Of a DNA stretch of 8,379 nucleotides, positions 1-5,410 are shown in pieces. The translations under genes and the position numbers were made by a program. This DNA is from a bacterium (GTDB lineage Bacteria > Chloroflexota > Dormibacteria > Aeolococcales > Bog-877): contig JAJZGN010000082.1 in NCBI GenBank assembly GCA_021798435.1, positions 1 through 8,379 on the forward strand, read 5' to 3'. A model generated the notes under the pieces. The model saw only the letters and a list, made by a program, of their open reading frames with translations, searched no databases and was not told the DNA's origin. How positions within the stretch are numbered: position 1 is the first letter of the stretch; each line of letters opens with the position of its first letter.

Positions 1-1
1 C

Positions 2-103
2 TTCGACACCGATCACGTACTGCTCCCGTCGCCCCTGCTCGAGGCGGCCATCGCGGCCCTGACGGGCGCCGGGCACCAGGTGGTTCGACCACCGGAGGGC
101 TAG
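2..103 (+). CDS. ACT-domain protein, C-terminal end (partial)
   Basis: Only the last 33 residues are in the window, and the gene runs off the left edge. They read FDTDHVLLPSPLLEAAIAAL, then a short TGAGHQVV turn and strand, ending at TAG 101-103. The F-D-T-D-(Y/H)-V/I-L pattern, followed by a helix of the 'LxxAxxAL' type and 'AGH-x-V', is typical of the second ACT domain in small stand-alone ACT proteins of the COG3603 type. Those proteins are thought to bind amino acids or other small ligands; their roles are mostly unproven. The call rests on a short segment, so only the domain type can be suggested. The stop codon faces the small membrane-protein gene with 24 nt between them, and a hairpin lies across that junction. 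Confidence 0.55.
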   Translation, partial: FDTDHVLLPSPLLEAAIAALTGAGHQVVRPPEG

Positions 104-127
104 CCGGCGCCGACCCGGGAGCCCTCC
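94..127. terminator. Inverted repeat between convergent genes, possible bidirectional terminator
   Basis: GGAGGGCT (94-101) and AGCCCTCC (120-127) are exact reverse complements over 8 bp. Inside the 18-nt loop, CCGG (104-107) can pair with CCGG (115-118), so the hairpin can lengthen past a small internal mismatch. It lies exactly between the stop of the ACT gene (101-103) and the stop of the convergent membrane-protein gene (128-130). No T-run follows on either strand, so it is not a textbook intrinsic terminator. GC-rich hairpins of this kind are nonetheless common at convergent gene ends in high-GC bacteria. Confidence 0.45.
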
Positions 128-328
128 CTAGGTCTTGCGCAGAGCCCGGTCCTGCCGGCGGTGGTGCTGGTGGTAGCGGAAGAGGGAGAGGACGGTCCAG
201 ATGATGGCCAGAGCTATCACCACGTGGATGATCAGCGACAGCGCCGGCAGGACCACGAAGAAAATCACGAAGAGGGCCACCAGGACCACAAGGACCAGGG
301 AGAGGGGATGGCGGAGGAGATGGGTCAT
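128..328 (-). CDS. Small hydrophobic membrane protein (66 aa)
   Basis: The product has a short N-terminus (MTHLLRHP), then an almost unbroken hydrophobic stretch at residues 9-50 rich in Val, Leu, Ile and Phe. A Pro at residue 28 probably marks the turn between two transmembrane helices (about 9-27 and 30-50). The C-terminal tail of about 16 residues is rich in Arg, His and Gln, so both ends should face the cytoplasm under the positive-inside rule. I recognise no family and assign no function. The start is ATG 326-328. It has no Shine-Dalgarno sequence, but TACCAT (335-340, minus strand) lies 6 nt before the ATG, which fits leaderless transcription. The amidase gene upstream on the same strand ends 60 nt away, so the two could also be co-transcribed. 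Confidence 0.65.
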   Translation of the reverse strand: MTHLLRHPLSLVLVVLVALFVIFFVVLPALSLIIHVVIALAIIWTVLSLFRYHQHHRRQDRALRKT

Positions 329-334
329 GCCCGG

Positions 335-340
335 ATGGTA
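335..340 (-). promoter_or_regulatory. Candidate -10 box for leaderless membrane-protein gene
   Basis: Read on the minus strand, TACCAT matches TANNNT and lies 6 nt before ATG (326-328), placing the predicted transcription start at or next to the start codon. No convincing -35 hexamer is visible. The same arrangement occurs before the LLM oxidoreductase and Imm-5-like genes. Confidence 0.35.
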
Positions 341-388
341 CGCCTTGGCCAGGATCCCAGCCCGGTGGAACTCGCGGCAGCCTCGCCG

Positions 389-1519
389 TCAGAAGGGCAG
401 ATCGTCATAGATCGAGCCTCGTTCCCGCCGCCGGCGCAGCGGCTCGTCCGGGTGCACCATCTCCACCACCCGGCTGGGGTGGGTCGCCCCGCCAGGAACC
501 CGCCACCTCTCCGCTCCCCTGCTCGGTCGGCGCGCCGGGCGGCGCTCGGAGCGTCGGGCCGCAACGGGGCGGCGCCTGCTGGCGGGCACTCGGCGCTCGG
601 TGCGAGGGCTGGCGGCGAGGGCCTCTGAAAGCCGGGAGGCCACCTCCCTCCGCACCCTCCGGTAGGCCCAGCGCTCGGCTCGTCCCAGGGTGTCCCGGTA
701 GAGGGCGAGGAACAGGAGGATCGCGGTCATCCCCGCCACCACGGCCCAGCCCTTCATGGTCGTGGAGAGCGCTCCCTCTCTTGCCGCCTTGAGGCGGGCG
801 GCGGCCTGCCGCGCCTGGGCCGCCTGGTAGGCGAGCTGCTGGGCGTGGATGGTCGTGATCTGGGGGGCGAAGGCCAGAACCCCGTCGTAGATCCCCTGGG
901 CCAGAGCCTGCCGGAAGCCGGGCTCGGCCAGCAGCTGAGAGTCCTCCTGGTTGCTCATGAACCCGGACTCGATGGTGACGGTGGGCATGGTGGAGTGAAC
1001 CCACAGCTGGGGCAGCGGCTGGGTCCCCCGGTTGCCCATCCCGTATGGCGCGATGGTCTTGCCCATGGCCTGGTCTATCGCCTGGGCGAAGGGGGTGTCC
1101 CAGGAGTGCGGGGTGAAGACGGTCACCCCCTCCAGGCTCGCGGTGCTCCAGTCGTTCACCCAGAGGCTCACGAAAACGTTGGCGTGGTTGTCCTCGGCCA
1201 CCGCCTCCATGCCGGCGATGCTCACGTAGGTGTCGGTGGTCCGGCTCATCACCACCTTTACCCCCTCGGCTTCGAGGAGCGTTCGGAGGTCCAGCCCAAC
1301 CGAGAGGGTGACGTTCTTCTCCTCGAGCCCGTTGTAGGGCGAGACCGCCCCGGGATCGTACCCGCCGTGCCCGGGGGCGATCGCCACCACGTAGGGAGCG
1401 GGTGGGGCCTTGGGCGCCGAGGCGGCGGCCGCCGCCGGCACGAGGGCGAAAACGGACCAGGCTCCGAGGCCCAGGGCCAAGGCAAGGACGTGGAGGAGAC
1501 GGTGAGGCCCGCTGCGCAT
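389..1519 (-). CDS. Membrane-anchored Amidase_3 N-acetylmuramoyl-L-alanine amidase homologue, noncanonical zinc site
   Basis: Amidase_3 enzymes cut the MurNAc-L-Ala bond of peptidoglycan outside the membrane. With ATG at 1517-1519 the protein has 376 aa. This start puts an Arg/His-flanked hydrophobic segment at residues 8-34, a signal peptide or anchor; the in-frame 64 residues upstream look non-coding. The catalytic domain spans about 42-218. It has IAPGHGGYDPGA with zinc-ligand His51, LEEKN with Glu67, the SRT-D motif at 92-96, and TIESGFMSN with catalytic Glu184. The motif normally reading S-I-H-x-N is SLWVN here, so the expected third zinc ligand is Trp120 (TGG codon, read directly). After the domain come an Ala/Gln/Arg-rich helix (about 223-247), a transmembrane helix (about 257-274) and an Arg-rich tail of about 100 residues ending in YDDLPF, presumably cytoplasmic. 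Family membership is firm; hydrolytic activity is doubtful. Confidence 0.85.
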   Translation of the reverse strand: MRSGPHRLLHVLALALGLGAWSVFALVPAAAAASAPKAPPAPYVVAIAPGHGGYDPGAVSPYNGLEEKNVTLSVGLDLRTLLEAEGVKVVMSRTTDTYVSIAGMEAVAEDNHANVFVSLWVNDWSTASLEGVTVFTPHSWDTPFAQAIDQAMGKTIAPYGMGNRGTQPLPQLWVHSTMPTVTIESGFMSNQEDSQLLAEPGFRQALAQGIYDGVLAFAPQITTIHAQQLAYQAAQARQAAARLKAAREGALSTTMKGWAVVAGMTAILLFLALYRDTLGRAERWAYRRVRREVASRLSEALAASPRTERRVPASRRRPVAARRSERRPARRPSRGAERWRVPGGATHPSRVVEMVHPDEPLRRRRERGSIYDDLPF

Positions 1520-1531
1520 GGCGCTCGGGAG

Positions 1532-1537
1532 AGTATA
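1532..1537 (-). promoter_or_regulatory. Candidate -10 box upstream of amidase gene
   Basis: TATACT on the minus strand differs from TATAAT at one position and is the only AT-rich patch in the 142-bp divergent intergenic region. It ends 12 nt before the amidase ATG, which would give a very short leader and fits the lack of a Shine-Dalgarno sequence. I see no good -35 box at the usual spacing. It also supports the start at 1519 over the longer reading frame. Confidence 0.35.
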
Positions 1538-1572
1538 GACGCCCGGGGAGGGAGGATGGCCATAAGGGCCTT

Positions 1573-1592
1573 GCGGCGCCGCGATCCGGATC
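1573..1592. promoter_or_regulatory. Two adjoining 10-bp palindromes in divergent intergenic region
   Basis: GCGGCGCCGC (1573-1582) and GATCCGGATC (1583-1592) are both perfect palindromes and abut directly. They lie between the divergent amidase and FAD-oxidoreductase genes, upstream of both. They could be operator sites for a dimeric regulator. GC-rich palindromes also arise by chance in this base composition, so this is a weak call. Confidence 0.25.
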
Positions 1593-1661
1593 TCAAGATG
1601 GGCCACGAGAGTGGGCTTCAACCCGGTGGGAAGCGATCGCAGCTCGGGAGGTGGGAGGTAA

Positions 1662-3056
1662 ATGGAGAAGGAGGCCGCGGACCCGGAACCGGCCTGGGGT
1701 CGGCTCCCCAAGCCCAGCTACTGGCTCTCGCAGCCGACCGGACCGGATCGGGCACCCCTCGAGGGGGGCATCTCCTCCGACTTCGCCATCGTGGGCGGAG
1801 GCTTCACCGGCCTCTGGTCGGCGATCCGCCTCGCCGAGGCCGTGCCCGGCGCCAGGATCGTGGTCCTGGAGGCGAGGGAGGTCGGCTTCGGTGCCAGCGG
1901 TCGCAACGGCGGCTTCGCCATGACCATGGTTGGGCGCAGCCTCCATGACCTGGTTCGCAAGGTGGGTCCAGCCGGGGCCCGCCGGGTCCACCTGGAGATG
2001 GTGGCCGCGCTGGGGGAGATCGAGCGCTTCTGCGCTGACGAGGCCATCAACTGTCAGCTGAGCCATCCGGGTATCCTCACCGTCTCGAGCGGGCCGGAGC
2101 AGGACCTGCGCGTCGAGCAGGACCTCCGCGCGGCCCGGCGGTGCGGGCTGGACGACTTCCGGGAGGTCATCGGCCCCGAATGCTGGGAGATGGTGCGGGC
2201 TCACGGGGTGCGACGGGGCCACTTCGAAGAGCACGGGCTGCTGCTCGACCCAGCGGCGCTGGCCCGGGGTCTGCGGGATGCCGCCGAGCGCCGCGGGGTG
2301 GAGGTGTTCGAGCACACCCCGGTGACCCGGCTGGATGCCCGCCCCTACCGGGTGCAGCTGGCCACCCCGCGAGGCCAGGTGGACAGCCGACAGGTCCTGG
2401 TGGCCACCAACGCCTACGCCCGGGTCGTCCCCCAGCTGCGGCGTTACCTGTTCACCGTCTGCGCCTATATCACCCTCTCGGCGCCGCTGTCCGAGGAGCA
2501 ATGGGCGAGGGTGGGCTGGGCGAAGGGAATGGGGATCGAGGACAAGCGGATCATGCCCCACTTCCATCGTCCGACCGCCGACGGGCGCATCCTTTGGGGG
2601 GGAAGGGACGCCCCCCTCCTCGCCGGCCCTCCGGACCCCGCCCGGGACTCCGACCCCCGCATCTTCCGGCGGCTGGAGGAGACCTTCCGGCAGACCTTCC
2701 CTCAGCTCTCGGACGTGCCCCTGGAGCACGGCTGGGGCGGCCCGGTGGGGGGCACCGTGGCCTGCATACCCCACGCTGGCTGGCTGGAGCGTGGCCGGGT
2801 CCTGTACGCCCTGGGGTACTCCGGCCACGGGGTGGGGCCGTCGGCCCTCATGGCCAAGGTGGCGAGGGACCTGCTTCTGGGCCGGGCGACTCCGCTCACC
2901 GAGCTCCCCCTGGTCACAAGGCGCCTCACCCCCCTGCCTCCCCCACCGCTGCAGGCCAGGATGCTGGAGCTCTCGCAGCGGGTCCTCCAGCGGTCGGACG
3001 ACGAAGGTGGGGCCTCGGGGCCACTGGCTCGCCTGGCCCTCCGGCTCCTGCGGTGA
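1662..3056 (+). CDS. FAD-dependent oxidoreductase, DAO family (PuuB/glycine-oxidase-like)
   Basis: The 464-aa product matches the D-amino-acid-oxidase (DAO) fold, whose members oxidise C-N bonds of amino acids or amines using FAD. A 40-residue N-terminal extension precedes the dinucleotide-binding motif (DFAIVGGGFTGL, 40-51), with Glu70 closing the second strand (VVLEA) to hold the ribose. GASGRNGGF (78-85) is the signature of the gamma-glutamylputrescine oxidase-like branch. ATNAY (248-252), GWGGPVGGT (357-365) and GYSGHGVGPS (385-394) complete the C-terminal FAD-contacting part. Length is normal for the family, and no signal peptide is present. GGGAGG at 1646-1651 sits 10 nt before ATG 1662, with a second one (1653-1658) too close, so the start is well supported. 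The substrate cannot be read from sequence; an amine or amino acid is likely. The DMT transporter gene follows after 31 nt, probably in one operon. Confidence 0.85.
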   Translation: MEKEAADPEPAWGRLPKPSYWLSQPTGPDRAPLEGGISSDFAIVGGGFTGLWSAIRLAEAVPGARIVVLEAREVGFGASGRNGGFAMTMVGRSLHDLVRKVGPAGARRVHLEMVAALGEIERFCADEAINCQLSHPGILTVSSGPEQDLRVEQDLRAARRCGLDDFREVIGPECWEMVRAHGVRRGHFEEHGLLLDPAALARGLRDAAERRGVEVFEHTPVTRLDARPYRVQLATPRGQVDSRQVLVATNAYARVVPQLRRYLFTVCAYITLSAPLSEEQWARVGWAKGMGIEDKRIMPHFHRPTADGRILWGGRDAPLLAGPPDPARDSDPRIFRRLEETFRQTFPQLSDVPLEHGWGGPVGGTVACIPHAGWLERGRVLYALGYSGHGVGPSALMAKVARDLLLGRATPLTELPLVTRRLTPLPPPPLQARMLELSQRVLQRSDDEGGASGPLARLALRLLR

Positions 3057-3087
3057 GCCATGGCCGCCGAGCGGGCCGGGTGCCCCC

Positions 3088-3948
3088 GTGAGCCTCGGGC
3101 TGGCCGCGGCCGCCGCCCTCCTCCTGGGACTGGCCGCCGCGGCGCAGCAGCGCGCCGCGGGGGCCCAGCCTCCCCACCGCCCCTTGAGCGTCCTGCTGGT
3201 CTGGGACCTGCTTCGGGATCGCGCTTGGCTCCTGGCCGTGGCGCTCATGGTGCTCGCCTACGGCCTCCAGGCGGCCGCGCTCGGGGAGGGGGAGCTGGCG
3301 CTGGTGGAGCCCATCCTCAGTGCCTACTTGGTGGTGGCCCTGCTGGCGGGAGCCGTCCTCTCGCGCCGACTCCTGACCCCTGGCGAGCTCGCTGCCGCGG
3401 TGGGCGCCAGCTCCGGGGTCGCCCTCTTCCTCCTTCAGCTGAGCCCGGGACAGGGCGCCAGGACGGCCCCGGGCCGGAGCTGGGCCGAGATTCTGGTGCT
3501 GCTGGCCCTGGTTCTGGTGGTCGCCCTCCCCCTGATCTGGCGGGCCACCGGTCCCAGCCGGGCCGTGGTGCTGGGGGGCCTCGCGGGGGTCACCATCGGC
3601 GTCTCCGACGCCCTCACCAAACAGACCATCGCGGTGGTCGCCGCCCACCGCCTCGGATCCCTCGCCACCTGGGAACCGTACCTCCTACTGGTGGTGGGAG
3701 CCCTGGGCTTCCTGCTGCAGCAGAGCGCCTACCACGCGGGCCCGCTCAGCTCCGGCCTGCCCCCCCTCAGCGTCCTGGAGCCAGTGGTGGGGACGCTCCT
3801 CGGGCTGCTCGCCTTCCGCGAGGGCATCGCTCCCAGCGCCTCCCCGACGCTCCTCCTGGCCGCGGTGGCCCTGATGCTCTGGGGAGTCCAGCGGCTGGCC
3901 CGGTCCGAGCTGGTCACGGCCCGGCCGCGGGCCCCCGCTGACCACTGA
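3088..3948 (+). CDS. DMT-superfamily (EamA-like) transporter
   Basis: This 286-aa integral membrane protein has about nine or ten hydrophobic segments (roughly 2-20, 45-65, 72-92, 101-118, 134-151, 160-180, 195-213, 222-243, 252-270). The two halves repeat the DMT pattern: EPILSAY (74-80) in the first and EPVVGTLLG (231-239) in the second, each in the last helix pair of its half. The opening 'GLAAAAQQRAAG' resembles the 'LxxxxxVLQQRAA' start of actinobacterial multidrug-type DMT permeases. Related proteins export small metabolites or drugs; the substrate here is unknown. GTG 3088-3090 is chosen because it places the first helix correctly, and the frame has no ATG between the previous stop and this codon. 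No strong Shine-Dalgarno sequence is visible, so translation may depend on coupling to the oxidoreductase gene 31 nt upstream. It may export the product or a toxic analogue of that enzyme's substrate, but this is inference. Confidence 0.8.
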   Translation: MSLGLAAAAALLLGLAAAAQQRAAGAQPPHRPLSVLLVWDLLRDRAWLLAVALMVLAYGLQAAALGEGELALVEPILSAYLVVALLAGAVLSRRLLTPGELAAAVGASSGVALFLLQLSPGQGARTAPGRSWAEILVLLALVLVVALPLIWRATGPSRAVVLGGLAGVTIGVSDALTKQTIAVVAAHRLGSLATWEPYLLLVVGALGFLLQQSAYHAGPLSSGLPPLSVLEPVVGTLLGLLAFREGIAPSASPTLLLAAVALMLWGVQRLARSELVTARPRAPADH

Positions 3949-3961
3949 CCCTTGCGGTCAG
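3945..3961. terminator. Short hairpin containing both convergent stop codons
   Basis: CTGACC (3945-3950), a 5-nt loop CTTGC, then GGTCAG (3956-3961) form a perfect 6-bp stem. The TGA of the DMT transporter (3946-3948) is in one arm and the TGA of the VOC gene (complement 3958-3960) is in the other; only 9 nt separate the genes. No T-run is present on either side, so termination strength is uncertain. Confidence 0.35.
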
Positions 3962-4320
3962 ACGCCCCCCTCCCGGGGCCGCAGGACGCAGAACTCGTTA
4001 CCCTCCGGGTCTCGCATCACCACCCAGGTGACCTCCGGCCCCTGGCCCACGTCCGCCCGGGTCGCGCCGAGACCCTCCAGCCGCTCCACCTCCCGGTCCC
4101 GGTCGTCCGGGTTGAGATCCAGGTGGAGCCGGTTCTTGACGGTCTTCGCCTCCGGCACCGGCACGAAGATCAGTGCCGGGTAGGTGTCCTCATCCCGGGC
4201 CACCACCACCTCGTCAGGGGCGTCGTACACCACCTGGTAGCCCAGTGCGGCGGCCCAGAACTCCGCAAGCCGTCGCGGCTCTTTGGAGTCCACCACCACC
4301 GTGTAGAGGCGGGACGGCAT
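3958..4320 (-). CDS. VOC (glyoxalase/bleomycin-resistance-like) family protein
   Basis: This 120-aa protein has the paired beta-alpha-beta-beta-beta modules of the vicinal-oxygen-chelate fold. The first half holds YTVVVDSKEPRRLAEFWAAAL (6-26), with the Glyoxalase_6-type 'LAxFWxxaLGY' helix. The second half holds RLHLDL (64-69), the helix EVERLEGLGA (77-86), and WVVMRDPEGNEFCVLRP (99-115). His66 and Glu109 sit where metal ligands occur in active VOC enzymes, but small single-domain members vary and may only bind a ligand. The DPEGNEFCV ending is very characteristic. ATG 4318-4320 is chosen because the fold begins there; the longer frame lies within the upstream gene in another frame. It starts 5 nt after the stop of the F420-dependent oxidoreductase, so the two are almost certainly co-transcribed and perhaps translationally coupled. 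Substrate unknown. Confidence 0.85.
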   Translation of the reverse strand: MPSRLYTVVVDSKEPRRLAEFWAAALGYQVVYDAPDEVVVARDEDTYPALIFVPVPEAKTVKNRLHLDLNPDDRDREVERLEGLGATRADVGQGPEVTWVVMRDPEGNEFCVLRPREGGV

Positions 4321-4325
4321 CGAGG

Positions 4326-5204
4326 TCAGCCCAGCAGCTGGCGGTCCAGCTCCTGCCACTCCGCCAGCGGCACCGCGAGCGGATCCTGGGTCAACACCTG
4401 GATCGCCACGTGGTCGGCGCCGGCCTCCAAATGCTGACCGATGCGTTCGGCCACCGCTGCGGCGTCCCCATGGGCCACGATGGCGTCCACCAGGCGGTCG
4501 CTGCCCCCGCCCTCGCAGTCGGCTTCGGAGAAGCCCAGCCGCTGCAGGTTCTGGCGGTAATTGGGAAGGCGGAGGTAGGCCCCGGTGTGGCGGCGGGCGA
4601 CCTCCCGCGCGGAGCGCGGGTCGGGGTCGATGACCACGGCCTGCTCGGGGCACAGCAGCTTCCCGGCTCCGAGGATCCGTCGGGCCAGCTCGGTGTGGGA
4701 GACGGGGACGAAGTATGGGTGGGCACCGTCGGCCCTCTCCGCGGCCAACTCCAGCATCCTGGGGCCGAGCGCCGCCAGCACCCTGGGTGGGGCCTCGGCC
4801 GGGGGGGGCGACTCGTACCGGGCCCGGTCCATGGCGTCCAGGTAAGCGCGCATCGCCGTGTAGGGACGGTCGTACCGGTGTCCCCTGGTGTCCACCAGTG
4901 GCACGTGGCTCACCCCGAGACCGAGAAGGAACCTGGCGGGGTAGGCCTCCGCCAGGGTGAGCTGCCCGGCCCGCATCGCCTGGGCGTCGCGGGCCCAGAT
5001 GTTGGCGATCCCCGTGGCCACCACTAGGCGGCGGGAGGCGGACAGGAAGAGCGCGGAGTTGGCGAACGGCTCGCGCCGGAACGCCTCCCCAACCCAGAGA
5101 GCGGAGAGGCGGGTCTGGTCCAGCTCAGCGACCGCCTGCCGCACCGTGGCGGCGGGCTGGCGGTCCAGGGCCGAGGTCCAGATCCCGAAGCGTCCCAGTT
5201 CCAC
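4326..5204 (-). CDS. LLM-class F420-dependent oxidoreductase (TIGR03620-like)
   Basis: The 292-aa protein has the bacterial luciferase-like TIM-barrel fold. Members of the actinobacterial F420 branch transfer hydride between coenzyme F420 and varied substrates. Visible features in order: FGIWTSALD (6-14) at the first strand; LWVGEAFRREPF (36-47); VATGIANIWARDA (62-74), the strand and non-prolyl cis bulge typical of F420-binding members; FLLGLGVSH (92-100); VLAALGPRMLELAAERADGAHPYF (142-165), a strong match to the family; and the C-terminal helices. Length fits the MSMEG_4141/TIGR03620 group. The start is GTG (minus strand, 5202-5204); there is no Shine-Dalgarno sequence, but TAAGCT lies 6 nt upstream. 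The VOC gene follows after 5 nt. Presence of this enzyme implies F420 production in the host. Substrate cannot be assigned. Confidence 0.88.
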   Translation of the reverse strand: MELGRFGIWTSALDRQPAATVRQAVAELDQTRLSALWVGEAFRREPFANSALFLSASRRLVVATGIANIWARDAQAMRAGQLTLAEAYPARFLLGLGVSHVPLVDTRGHRYDRPYTAMRAYLDAMDRARYESPPPAEAPPRVLAALGPRMLELAAERADGAHPYFVPVSHTELARRILGAGKLLCPEQAVVIDPDPRSAREVARRHTGAYLRLPNYRQNLQRLGFSEADCEGGGSDRLVDAIVAHGDAAAVAERIGQHLEAGADHVAIQVLTQDPLAVPLAEWQELDRQLLG

Positions 5205-5210
5205 CGCGCC

Positions 5211-5216
5211 AGCTTA
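5211..5216 (-). promoter_or_regulatory. Candidate -10 box for leaderless LLM oxidoreductase gene
   Basis: TAAGCT on the minus strand fits TANNNT and ends 6 nt before the GTG start. Transcription would begin at or very near the GTG, explaining the absence of a ribosome-binding site and supporting this start. No clear -35 box is seen. Confidence 0.4.
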
Positions 5217-5272
5217 ACCGCGATCATCCACGGAGGCTGATGACCGCGGGGATCTGAAGCTGCAGAAATGCC

Positions 5273-5408
5273 CCCTGGAAAGCGAAAGCGGACCCAGGCT
5301 CGTGCGGCGTCGATCACCTGGCGTGACCGTCGGTCGTCGGGGACGGCGCGCTCCAGGAGGCCCAGCACATTCTCGGCGCGGGGGGTCGCGCACCTCGGGG
5401 AGGATCAT
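5273..5408 (-). pseudogene. Degenerate N-terminal fragment of an Imm-5-like gene
   Basis: A minus-strand ATG at 5406-5408 opens with MILPEVRDP, which resembles the usual beginning of Imm-5-like ('putative immunity protein') family members. Homology then stops. It resumes in a different frame from about 5374 with ENVLGLLERAVPDDRRSR and then QVIDAARAWVR, the family's first helices. The aligned part of the intact neighbour reads WVLSIFEAQLPDDGRPRR. The stretch that should link these pieces (roughly 20-30 residues with the conserved 'LALWAADCAEH' region) is missing or scrambled, and the similarity ends near 5273, just before the LLM gene's leader. An internal out-of-frame deletion plus loss of the C-terminal two thirds would explain this. 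The ATG lies 2 nt after the TGA of the intact copy, so the original pair was probably a coupled tandem duplication or two-paralogue operon. Family conventions are from memory. Confidence 0.5.
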
Positions 5409-5410
5409 TG

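Noticed and set aside
1520..1711. 64-residue N-terminal extension of the amidase
   Set aside because: It lacks features of a signal peptide, whereas ATG 1519 leads directly into one; the extension would also overlap the divergent oxidoreductase start.
845..1948. 367-residue plus-strand frame over the amidase
   Set aside because: Gly/His/Arg-rich shadow of the minus-strand amidase, with no recognisable fold.
1593..3248. 551-residue open frame on the minus strand opposite the FAD oxidoreductase
   Set aside because: Composition is low-complexity Arg/Pro/Gly/His with no domain; it is the antisense shadow of the gene at 1662-3056, as usual in high-GC DNA.
3060..3941. ATG at 3060 opening a 293-residue frame right after the oxidoreductase stop
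   Set aside because: The translation is Gly/Pro/Arg-rich nonsense, while the +1 frame from GTG 3088 encodes a clear DMT transporter.
5214..5408. 64-residue minus-strand ORF as an intact small gene
   Set aside because: Only its first nine residues resemble a family start; the rest is Arg/Ser/Pro-rich and the homology continues in another frame, so it is treated as a pseudogene.
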